In this document: piece after piece, positions 34,546-42,686 of the stretch
How positions within the stretch are numbered: position 1 is the first letter of the stretch
Layout of the letters: each line of letters begins with the position of its first letter
Assembly: GCF_022179325.1 (NCBI RefSeq)
Contig: NZ_BPQQ01000047.1
Span: forward strand, 17,607 to 81,606
Source of the DNA: Methylobacterium isbiliense
GTDB lineage: Bacteria > Pseudomonadota > Alphaproteobacteria > Rhizobiales > Beijerinckiaceae
Direction of reading: 5' to 3'
Length of the DNA stretch: 64,000 nt
Program-made: the position numbers and the translations under genes
The notes under the pieces: model-generated
Told to the model about the DNA's origin: nothing
Databases searched by the model: none
The model's input: the letters and a program-made list of their open reading frames with translations, nothing else

Positions 34546-34681
34546 TTGCGTTTGGGCGGGCCCGGCAAGGGCCGTGGATCCGTCCGGATCAAGCTTTGGT
34601 CAAGGATGGCGGTGCGATGGTCGCCGCCGGACGAATCAGGATCGCGCGCCTCCCGGGCCGCGACGAGACGGAGCCCGCCGG

Positions 34682-36169
34682 ATGGCCATTCCCAGCACCC
34701 TGACGGCGAACCTGGAGCCGGTGACGCAGGAATACCGCGTCGCGCCCCACAACATCGACGCCGAGCAGGCGCTGCTGGGGGCCATGCTGGTCAACAACGA
34801 CGCCTACTACCGGGTCTCGGACTTCCTGCTGCCCGAGCACTTCATGGAGGAGGTGCACCGGCGGATCTTCGAGGTGGCGGTCAGCCTGATCAAGGCGGGC
34901 AAGCTCGCCTCGCCGATCACCCTCAAGACCTATCTGGGCGACGCCGACCTCGGCGGCCTCACGGTGAGCCAGTACCTCGCGCGGCTCGCCGCCGAGGCCA
35001 CCACGGTGATCAACGCCGAGCATTACGGCCGCACGATCTACGACCTCGCGCTGCGCCGCCGCCTCATCACCATCGGCGAGGACCTCGTCAACGGCGCCTA
35101 CGAGGCCCCGGTCGAGACCTCGCCGCGCGACCAGATCGAGGCCACCGAGCGGCGCCTCTACGAACTCGCCGAGACCGGCAAGTACGACGGCGGCTTCCAG
35201 AAATTCTCCGACGCCCTGACGGCCGCCGTCGACATGGCGGCCAAGGCCTATCAGCGCGAGGGGCGGCTGTCGGGCATCGCCACCGGCCTGTCCGACCTCG
35301 ACGCCAAGATGGGCGGGCTGCAGGCCTCCGACCTGATCATCCTCGCGGGGCGCCCCGGCATGGGCAAGACCTCGCTTGCCACCAACATCGCCTTCAACAT
35401 CGCCAAGGCCTACACGGGCGAGAAGCAGCCCGACGGCACGGTGAAGACCGTGAACGGCGGCATCGTCGGCTTCTTCTCGCTCGAAATGTCGGCCGAGCAG
35501 CTCGCCACCCGCATCATCGCCGAGCAGTCGGGCGTCGCCTCCTACAAGATCCGCCGCGGCGACATCCGCCCGGAGGATTTCTACAAGATCACCGACGCCG
35601 CCCGGGACATGCAGACGATCCCGTTCTACATCGACCAGACCGGCGGCCTCTCGATCGCGCAGCTCGCCGCCCGCGCGCGCCGGCTCAAGCGCCAGCGCGG
35701 CCTCGACCTCCTGGTGGTGGACTACCTCCAGCTCCTCTCCGGCGCCGCCAAGAAGGGCGACAACCGCGTGCAGGAGATGACCGAGATCACCACCGGCATG
35801 AAGGCCCTGGCCAAGGAGCTGGAGGTGCCGATCATCGCCCTCTCGCAGCTCTCCCGCCAGGTCGAGACCCGCGACGACAAGCGGCCGCAGCTCTCGGACC
35901 TGCGCGAATCGGGCTCGATCGAGCAGGACGCCGACGTGGTGATGTTCGTCTTCCGCGAGGAGTACTACGTCAAGAACAAGAAGCCGCGCGAGGGCACGGA
36001 AGAATTCTTCACCTGGGAGGCGGAGATGAACCGGGTCTACGGCAAGGCCGAGGTGATCCTGGGCAAGCAGCGCCACGGCCCGACCGGCACCGTCGAGCTG
36101 CAGTTCGACGCCGAGATCACCCGCTTCTCGAACCTCGCCCACGGCGACCGGCTGCCCGAGCAGATGTGA
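34682..36169 (+). CDS. dnaB: Replicative DNA helicase
   Basis: 495 residues, usual length. The DnaB N-domain (about 20-125, HNIDAEQALLGAMLVNNDA) and linker precede the RecA-like motor: Walker A GRPGMGKTS (223-231), SLEMS, Walker B LLVVDYLQLL, and the arginine-finger region ELEVPIIALSQLSR. The C-terminal GPTGTVELQFD is standard. It unwinds DNA 5' to 3' at the fork as a hexamer. No intein is present. ATG 34682 was chosen because the conserved N-terminus starts there. Confidence 0.98.
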   Translation: MAIPSTLTANLEPVTQEYRVAPHNIDAEQALLGAMLVNNDAYYRVSDFLLPEHFMEEVHRRIFEVAVSLIKAGKLASPITLKTYLGDADLGGLTVSQYLARLAAEATTVINAEHYGRTIYDLALRRRLITIGEDLVNGAYEAPVETSPRDQIEATERRLYELAETGKYDGGFQKFSDALTAAVDMAAKAYQREGRLSGIATGLSDLDAKMGGLQASDLIILAGRPGMGKTSLATNIAFNIAKAYTGEKQPDGTVKTVNGGIVGFFSLEMSAEQLATRIIAEQSGVASYKIRRGDIRPEDFYKITDAARDMQTIPFYIDQTGGLSIAQLAARARRLKRQRGLDLLVVDYLQLLSGAAKKGDNRVQEMTEITTGMKALAKELEVPIIALSQLSRQVETRDDKRPQLSDLRESGSIEQDADVVMFVFREEYYVKNKKPREGTEEFFTWEAEMNRVYGKAEVILGKQRHGPTGTVELQFDAEITRFSNLAHGDRLPEQM

Positions 36170-36224
36170 TAGGCTCCTGCGGGTGCCGACGCCTCCCCGC
36201 GCCGGCCGCGATGGAGATCGGCGG

Positions 36225-36722
36225 ATGGCTCCTCCGGACACCCTGACCGCGGACCGCCCGATCGGTGCGCGGGACGAAGGCTACGACGGCGACCTCTACA
36301 CCTGGGCGATGCAGCAGGCGGAGCATCTGCGTCGCGGCGAATGGTCGAAGCTCGACGCTGCGAACGTCGCGGAGGAGATCGAGGAGGTGGGGCGCGAGCT
36401 GTACAACCGCCTGGAGAGCGCGCTCAGGGTCATCCTCCTGCATCTCCTCAAGTGGGATCATCAACCGGAGCGGCGCTCGCGCAGCTGGACGGTCTCGATC
36501 CGCACCCAGCGGGTGATCGCGGAACGCATCCTCGCGCGACACAGGGGGCTGACGCATCGCCTGGACGAAGCCGTCGGGCAGGCCTATCGCCTCGCCGTGA
36601 TCGAGGCGGCGGGCGAGACCGGGCTCGACGACGAGGTGTTTCCGCCGGATTGCCCCTATGCGCTCGACGAGATCATGAATCGTCCCATTCCCTGGCCTGC
36701 GACCGAGGGCGGCCGGTCATGA
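36225..36722 (+). CDS. DUF29 family protein
   Basis: 165 residues from ATG 36225, which has GGAG about 8 nt upstream (a GTG at 36183 would add 14 residues). DUF29 hallmarks are all present: YDGDLYTWAMQQAEHLRRGEW, LDAANVAEEIEEVG and ALRVILLHLLKW. The C-terminal PDCPYALDEIM matches the usual PxxCPY ending. Function unknown; DUF29 genes are multicopy in cyanobacteria and methylobacteria. It is inserted in the otherwise conserved dnaB-alr interval and its stop overlaps the alr start by 4 bp (ATGA), so it has been fitted into the operon. Confidence 0.88.
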   Translation: MAPPDTLTADRPIGARDEGYDGDLYTWAMQQAEHLRRGEWSKLDAANVAEEIEEVGRELYNRLESALRVILLHLLKWDHQPERRSRSWTVSIRTQRVIAERILARHRGLTHRLDEAVGQAYRLAVIEAAGETGLDDEVFPPDCPYALDEIMNRPIPWPATEGGRS

Positions 36723-37819
36723 CGGAGAGCCACGGCGCCCGCCTGACCATCGACCTCGGCGCGCTCGCGGCGAACTGGCGGATCCTCGCCGCGCAGGCCG
36801 CGGGCGCGGAATGCGCCGCCGTGATCAAGGCCGATGCCTATGGCTGCGGCATCGCCCGCGCCGCCCCCGCCCTGTGGCGGGCCGGCTGCCGGACCTTCTT
36901 CGTCGCCCATCTGTCGGAGGCTGAGGCCGCGCGGAGGGCGGTGCCGGAGGCGGTGATCTACGTCCTCAACGGGTTTCCGCCGGGGAGCGCCGACGCCTAC
37001 CGGGCAGGCGGCTTCCGGCCCGTCCTCGGCGCCCGGGCCGAGATCGCCGAATGGGCGCAGACGGGCCGGGCGCCCGGCGGCGCCCTGCCCGCGGCGCTCC
37101 ACGTCGATACCGGCATGAACCGGCTCGGCCTGAGCGTGCCGGAGGCGCTCGACCTCGCGGGGGATCCCGGGCTCGGCGCGCCCTCGCTCCTGATGAGCCA
37201 TCTCGTCAGCGCCGAGGTGGCGGGCGATCCCCTCAACGCCCGGCAGGTGGCGGACTTTGCCCGCCTGCGCGCCGCCTTCCCGGGCGTGCCGGCCTCGCTG
37301 GCGAACTCCTCGGGCATCTTCCTCGGGCCGGAGGCCCGCCACCAGATGGTGCGGCCGGGCTACGCGCTCTACGGCGGCAATCCGACGCCGGAGCGTCCGA
37401 ACCCGATGCGGCCGGTGGTGCGGCTCGACGCCCGGATCCTGCAGCTGCGCGACGTCTCGCGCGGCGAGACCGCGGGCTACAACGCCCGCTGGACCGCACC
37501 GGGGCCGCGCCGCCTCGCCACGCTGTCGGTCGGCTACGCGGACGGCTACCCGCGCTCGGCCTCCGGGCGCGGGGCGGCCCTGGTCGGCGGGGTGCTCTGC
37601 CCCTTCGTCGGCACCGTCTCGATGGACCTCATCATCCTCGACGTCACCGACGCGCCCGCGGCCGCGCTGGAGCGCGGGGCGCCCGCGACCCTGATCGGCG
37701 ATCGACTCGACGTGGACGAGGTCGGGCGGCGGGCCGGCACCATCGGCTACGAGATCCTGACGAGCCTGGGGAAACGCTACGATCGTCACTATATCGGAGA
37801 TGATCCCGCCGCCGGATGA
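36719..37819 (+). CDS. alr: Alanine racemase
   Basis: 366 residues. PLP-binding Lys37 in AAVIKADAYGCG, HVDTGMNRLG, the SSGIFLG region, RPGYALYGGNP and SVGYADGYPR with the second catalytic Tyr are visible. It makes D-alanine for peptidoglycan. Start ATG 36719 overlaps the DUF29 stop. radA follows 72 bp later. Confidence 0.96.
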   Translation: MTESHGARLTIDLGALAANWRILAAQAAGAECAAVIKADAYGCGIARAAPALWRAGCRTFFVAHLSEAEAARRAVPEAVIYVLNGFPPGSADAYRAGGFRPVLGARAEIAEWAQTGRAPGGALPAALHVDTGMNRLGLSVPEALDLAGDPGLGAPSLLMSHLVSAEVAGDPLNARQVADFARLRAAFPGVPASLANSSGIFLGPEARHQMVRPGYALYGGNPTPERPNPMRPVVRLDARILQLRDVSRGETAGYNARWTAPGPRRLATLSVGYADGYPRSASGRGAALVGGVLCPFVGTVSMDLIILDVTDAPAAALERGAPATLIGDRLDVDEVGRRAGTIGYEILTSLGKRYDRHYIGDDPAAG

Positions 37820-37891
37820 CGCACGGCCCCTCCCCTGCCTGCGGCGGGGCTTCCCCGCGCCTCACCCCGCCCCCGCCGCCCCCTGCATCCC

Positions 37892-39331
37892 ATGGCCAAA
37901 TCCCACCAGACCTTCGTCTGCCAGTCCTGCGGGGCGGTCTACAACCGCTGGCGCGGGCGCTGCGAGGCGTGCAACGGCTGGAACACGATCGTGGAGGAGA
38001 CCGGCCCGGCGAGCCCGGCGGCCGGCCCGGTCGCCACGCGGCCGAGCCGCGCCAAGGGCCGGGTCTTCCCCCTCGAAGGCCTCACCGGCGAGGCCAAGCA
38101 GGCCCCCCGCACGCCGTCCGGCATCGCCGAACTCGACCGGGTCACGGGCGGCGGCTTCGTGCGCGGCTCGGTGATCCTGCTCGGGGGCGATCCCGGCATC
38201 GGCAAGTCGACGCTGCTGATGCAGGCCTCCGCGGCGCTGGCCGCCCGGGGGGAGCGCGTCGCCTACATCTCGGGGGAGGAAGCGGTGGGGCAGGTGCGGC
38301 TGCGGGCCGAGCGGCTCGGGCTGGCGCAGGCCCCGGTCGAACTCGCCGCCGAGACCAACGTGGAGGACATCGTCGCGACGCTGTCGCAGGGCCGCCCGCC
38401 GGCGCTGGCGATCATCGACTCGATCCAGACCATGTGGACCGAGACGGTAGAATCGGCGCCCGGCACGGTCACGCAGGTGCGCGGCTCGGCCCAGAGCCTG
38501 ATCCGCTTCGCCAAGACCACCGGCACGGCGGTGATCCTCGTCGGCCACGTCACCAAGGACGGGCAGATCGCCGGCCCCCGCGTGGTCGAGCACATGGTGG
38601 ATGCGGTCGCCTCCTTCGAGGGCGACCAGGGGCACCATTTCCGCATCCTGCGGGCGGTGAAGAACCGCTTCGGCCCCACCGACGAGATCGGCGTGTTCGA
38701 GATGACCGACGGGGGGCTGGCCGAGGTGCCGAACCCCTCGGCGCTGTTCCTGGCGGGCCGCGACCTCGCCGCGCCCGGCACCGCGGTCTTCGCCGGCATG
38801 GAGGGCACCCGCCCGCTCCTCGTGGAGATCCAGGCCCTGGTCGCGCCCTCCGCGCTCGGCATGCCGCGCCGCGCGGTGGTGGGCTGGGACCCCAACCGCC
38901 TCTCGATGGTGCTGGCGGTGCTGGAGGCCCACGGGGGCATCCGGCTCGGGGGCCACGACGTCTACCTCAACGTGGCGGGGGGCCTGCGCATCTCCGAGCC
39001 CGCCGCCGATCTCGCGGTGGCGGCCGCCCTAGTCTCGTCCCTGTCGGGCACGCCGCTGCCCTCGGACGCGGTCTATTTCGGCGAGATCGGCCTCTCGGGC
39101 GCGGTCCGTCCTGTGGCGCAGGCGCCCGCGCGGCTCAAGGAGGCCCAGAAGCTCGGCTTCGCCAAGGCGCTGATGCCGCAGGGCCGCGGCGAGGCCGCCG
39201 AGCGGGGCCTGTCCGCGGAGGCGCTGCGACACATCGCCGACCTCGTGGCGGGCGTGGCCGCGGGCCGGGCCGGCCGCAAGGGAGCGGACGCCAAGCGCGC
39301 GCGCCTGCCGGCCTACGACGACGAGAGCTGA
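37892..39331 (+). CDS. radA: DNA repair protein RadA (Sms)
   Basis: 479 residues. The zinc finger uses Cys10, Cys13, Cys24 and Cys27; Walker A is GGDPGIGKST (98-107); the RadA-specific KNRFG motif and the C-terminal Lon-like domain (GLRISEPAADLAVAAALVSS, YFGEIGLSGAVRPV) are present. It promotes branch migration in recombinational repair. A standard Hyphomicrobiales neighbour of alr and cvpA. Confidence 0.97.
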   Translation: MAKSHQTFVCQSCGAVYNRWRGRCEACNGWNTIVEETGPASPAAGPVATRPSRAKGRVFPLEGLTGEAKQAPRTPSGIAELDRVTGGGFVRGSVILLGGDPGIGKSTLLMQASAALAARGERVAYISGEEAVGQVRLRAERLGLAQAPVELAAETNVEDIVATLSQGRPPALAIIDSIQTMWTETVESAPGTVTQVRGSAQSLIRFAKTTGTAVILVGHVTKDGQIAGPRVVEHMVDAVASFEGDQGHHFRILRAVKNRFGPTDEIGVFEMTDGGLAEVPNPSALFLAGRDLAAPGTAVFAGMEGTRPLLVEIQALVAPSALGMPRRAVVGWDPNRLSMVLAVLEAHGGIRLGGHDVYLNVAGGLRISEPAADLAVAAALVSSLSGTPLPSDAVYFGEIGLSGAVRPVAQAPARLKEAQKLGFAKALMPQGRGEAAERGLSAEALRHIADLVAGVAAGRAGRKGADAKRARLPAYDDES

Positions 39332-39452
39332 GCGCGAAGCGGCGGGGGCCACCCCGGGTGACGGAATGGCCGCGGCAGAGTATAGGACGGAGGCGGCCAG
39401 GGGCGGCCGCACCGCTTGCCCTCAACGTCGCGCGCTCCCGGTCGTTCCTGAG

Positions 39453-40049
39453 ATGCCGTTCTCCGTCCTCGATCTCGTCGTCCTCGGTGTGGTGGTGATC
39501 TCCGCCCTGCTCGCGGCGGTGCGCGGCTTCACCCGGGAGGTGCTGGCCATCGTCGCCTGGGTCGCCGCCGCGGCGCTCGCCTGGTACCTGCACCCGATGC
39601 TGCAGCCGACGCTGATGCAGCACATCTCGAGCGAGACCGTGGCCCGCGTGGTCTCGATCGCCGCGATCTTCCTCGCCACCCTGCTGGTCGTCTCGATCAT
39701 CACGGTGAAGATCTCGGACCTCATCCTCGATTCGCGCATCGGCGCCATCGACCGCAGCCTCGGCCTCGCCTTCGGGGCGGCGCGCGGCTTCCTGATCTGC
39801 GTGATCGGCTGGGTCTTCCTGGCATGGCTGGTGCAGGGCAAGGTGCCGGACTGGGCGCAGCAGGCCCGCTCCAAGGACATCCTCGACAACACCGGCCAGA
39901 AGCTCGTGGCGATGCTGCCGGGCAACCCCGACGAACTGCTCAAGCAGTTCGGCAAGCGCAAGCCCGAGGCCGATCCCGGCACCGATGCGCCGGCCGAGGC
40001 CGACACGCCCCCGCAGCGCCGCACCGACGCGGCCCCGACGCGGCGGTGA
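39453..40049 (+). CDS. cvpA: CvpA family membrane protein
   Basis: 198 residues. Four hydrophobic helices in the first 130 residues, starting MPFSVLDLVVLGVVVISALLAAVRGFTREVL, with RSLGLAFGAARGFLICVIGWVFL in the last, are the CvpA pattern. The C-terminal 60 residues are polar and Pro/Thr/Ala-rich. CvpA is tied to envelope homeostasis and to colicin V export, and lies upstream of purF in many bacteria, as it does here. Confidence 0.92.
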   Translation: MPFSVLDLVVLGVVVISALLAAVRGFTREVLAIVAWVAAAALAWYLHPMLQPTLMQHISSETVARVVSIAAIFLATLLVVSIITVKISDLILDSRIGAIDRSLGLAFGAARGFLICVIGWVFLAWLVQGKVPDWAQQARSKDILDNTGQKLVAMLPGNPDELLKQFGKRKPEADPGTDAPAEADTPPQRRTDAAPTRR

Positions 40050-40288
40050 GGCCTGCACCGGACGAGAGACCGGGCGATCCGGGACGAGGCGGCAGGCCAG
40101 CCCTGCACGCCACGCGCATCCGCGCCTTGGCTCCGCCCCACTCCATTCCTACATGAGCGGCACGGTGCCGGCCCGGATCTGCCGGAGACTCGTTTGTGTC
40201 GTGGATGAGCGGATCGTCGGCCTCGCGGGAGCATGCGGGGTGGGCTAGCCAGGGTCGTTGCAGGACCGGCCGCGAGGGATTTTGCATC

Positions 40289-41791
40289 ATGGCAGATCGA
40301 CAGGAAGCGCGCCGGTTCGCCCCCCAGGGCAGCGACGCGTTCGAGCCCGCATGGGATTTCGACGGCGACCAGCTTCGCGAGGAATGCGGCGTCTTCGGCA
40401 TCCACGGCCATCCCGACGCCGCCGCCATCGTGGCGCTCGGCCTGCACGCCCTCCAGCACCGCGGGCAGGAGGCGGCCGGCATCGTCTCGTTCGACGGGCG
40501 GGTGTTCCACTCGGAGCGCCGCCTCGGCCTCGTGGGCGATTCCTTCTCCGACCTCGCGACGATCGAGCGCCTGAAGGGCACCGCGGCGATGGGGCATGTG
40601 CGCTACTCGACCACCGGCGAGACCATCCTGCGCAACGTCCAGCCGCTCTTCGCCGAGCTGGAGACCGGCGGCCTCGCGGTGGCGCATAACGGCAACCTCA
40701 CCAACGGGCTGCTGCTGCGCCGCCAGCTCGTGCGCGACGGCGCCATCTGCCAGTCGACCTCCGACACCGAGGCCATCCTCCATCTCGTCGCCCGCTCGCG
40801 CCACGTGCGCATCGTCGACCGGGTGATGGATGCGCTGCGCCAGATCGAGGGCGCCTACGCCCTCGTGATGATGACGAACAAGAAGCTGATCGGCGCGCGC
40901 GATCCCCTCGGCATCCGCCCGCTGGTGCTCGGCGAACTCGACGGACGCTACATTCTCGCCTCCGAGACCTGCGCCCTCGACATCATCGGCGCGCGCTTCG
41001 TGCGCGACATCGAGAACGGCGAGATGGTGGTGATCTCGGACGAGGGCATCCGCTCGATCCGCTTCGCCCCCGAGCAGCAGCTGCGCCCCTGCATCTTCGA
41101 GTACATCTACTTCGCAAGGCCGGATTCGGTCGTGAACGGCAAGAACGTCTACGCGGTGCGCAAGAGCATCGGCGTCGAACTCGCCAAGGAGGCGCCCGCC
41201 GACGCCGACATCGTGGTGCCGGTGCCGGATTCCGGCGTGCCCGCGGCGCTGGGCTACGCGCAGGAGACCGGCCTGCCGTTCGAGATGGGCATCATCCGCA
41301 ACCATTATGTCGGGCGCACCTTCATCCAGCCGACCCAGTCCGTGCGCGAACTCGGCGTGCGGATGAAGCACTCGGCGAACCGCGCCGCGATCGCCGGCAA
41401 GCGCATCGTGCTCGTGGACGACAGCCTCGTGCGCGGCACCACCTCGGTGAAGATCGTGCGCATGATGCGCGAGGCCGGCGCCGCCGAAGTGCATTTCCGC
41501 ATCGCCTCGCCGCCGATCACGCATCCGGACTTCTACGGCATCGACACGCCCGAGAAGGAGAAGCTGCTCGCCGCCACCCACGACCTGGAGGGCATGCGCC
41601 GCTACATCGGCGCCGATTCCCTCGCCTTCCTGTCGATCCCGGGCCTCTACCGGGCGATGGGCGAGGAGGGCCGGGATGCGGCCTGCCCGCAATACACCGA
41701 CCATTGCTTCACCGGCGACTACCCGACCCCGCTCACCGATCTGGCGGTGGCCTCGCCGCGGCGCATGGCGATCCTGGCCGAGGCGGACTGA
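40289..41791 (+). CDS. purF: Amidophosphoribosyltransferase
   Basis: 500 residues. A 32-residue propeptide precedes nucleophile Cys33 in EECGVFGIHG, which is exposed by self-processing. The class II glutaminase domain (GHVRYSTTG, AVAHNGNLTN) and the PRPP-binding loop VLVDDSLVRGTTS are intact. It catalyses the first committed step of purine synthesis. Two Cys near the C-terminus (AACPQYTDHCFTGDYP) fit the Fe-S or zinc-bearing form. ATG 40289 has GAGGGA upstream; an earlier in-frame start at 40196 is unlikely. Confidence 0.97.
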   Translation: MADRQEARRFAPQGSDAFEPAWDFDGDQLREECGVFGIHGHPDAAAIVALGLHALQHRGQEAAGIVSFDGRVFHSERRLGLVGDSFSDLATIERLKGTAAMGHVRYSTTGETILRNVQPLFAELETGGLAVAHNGNLTNGLLLRRQLVRDGAICQSTSDTEAILHLVARSRHVRIVDRVMDALRQIEGAYALVMMTNKKLIGARDPLGIRPLVLGELDGRYILASETCALDIIGARFVRDIENGEMVVISDEGIRSIRFAPEQQLRPCIFEYIYFARPDSVVNGKNVYAVRKSIGVELAKEAPADADIVVPVPDSGVPAALGYAQETGLPFEMGIIRNHYVGRTFIQPTQSVRELGVRMKHSANRAAIAGKRIVLVDDSLVRGTTSVKIVRMMREAGAAEVHFRIASPPITHPDFYGIDTPEKEKLLAATHDLEGMRRYIGADSLAFLSIPGLYRAMGEEGRDAACPQYTDHCFTGDYPTPLTDLAVASPRRMAILAEAD

Positions 41792-41795
41792 CCCG

Positions 41796-42551
41796 ATGAC
41801 CGACACCCTCACGGCCACTCCCCTCGCGGAGCGGATCGCCGTCGTGACCGGCGCCTCGCGCGGCATCGGCCGGGCGGCGGCGCTGGCGCTGGCCGCCGCC
41901 GGCGCCCACGTGATCGCGGTGGCGCGCACCCAGGGCGCGCTGGAGGATCTCGACGACGCGATCCGCCAGGGCGGCGGCTCGGCCACCCTCGTCCCCCTCG
42001 ACCTCAAGGATTACGACGCCATCGACCGGCTCGGCGCGGCGATCAACGAGAGGTGGGGCCGGCTCGACATCCTGATCGGCAATGCCGGGGTGCTCGGCGC
42101 CCTGATGCCGCTCGGGCATATCGACCCGAAGGTCTGGGCCAACGTGATGGACGTCAACCTCACGGCGAACTGGCGCCTGATCCGCTCGCTCGATCCGCTG
42201 CTGCGCCGCTCCGACGCGGGCCGGGCGGTGTTCGTGTCGTCCGGGGCCGCAGCGAGCTGCCGGGCCTACTGGGGCCCCTACGCGGTCTCCAAGGCCGCCC
42301 TGGAGGCGCTGGTGCGCACCTACGCGGCCGAGACCGCCACCACGCCGGTCAAGGCCATGCTCCTCAATCCCGGCCCTCTGCGCACCGCCATGCGGCAGGC
42401 CGCGATGCCGGGCGAGGACCCCGAGACCCTGCGCACGCCCGAGGATCTGGCGCCCCATATCGTGCGCCTCGCGAGCCCGGCCTGGACGGACAGCGGCGTG
42501 ATCTACGACTTCCCGACCGGCCGGGTGCTGTCGCCGCAAGGTCCCGCCTGA
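41796..42551 (+). CDS. Short-chain dehydrogenase/reductase next to purF
   Basis: 251 residues, classical SDR: TGASRGIG (18-25), NAG (96-98), Ser149 (FVSSG), Tyr162 and Lys166 (PYAVSKAA). It starts 4 bp after the purF stop and is co-transcribed. This purF-SDR order recurs in Hyphomicrobiales, where the substrate has not been settled. The cofactor loop (AVARTQ) suggests NADPH. Confidence 0.92.
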   Translation: MTDTLTATPLAERIAVVTGASRGIGRAAALALAAAGAHVIAVARTQGALEDLDDAIRQGGGSATLVPLDLKDYDAIDRLGAAINERWGRLDILIGNAGVLGALMPLGHIDPKVWANVMDVNLTANWRLIRSLDPLLRRSDAGRAVFVSSGAAASCRAYWGPYAVSKAALEALVRTYAAETATTPVKAMLLNPGPLRTAMRQAAMPGEDPETLRTPEDLAPHIVRLASPAWTDSGVIYDFPTGRVLSPQGPA

Positions 42552-42686
42552 CTCAGGCCCGATCCGCCGGATCGACCGGACCCTTCATGCCGGGCGCTGA
42601 CCCGGCTTGATCCGAGCAAGGATTGTATCCGGAAAGATTCTTCGTAATACACGTGAGGCACCTGCCGTTGTGGGGGAGCCTCCGAC

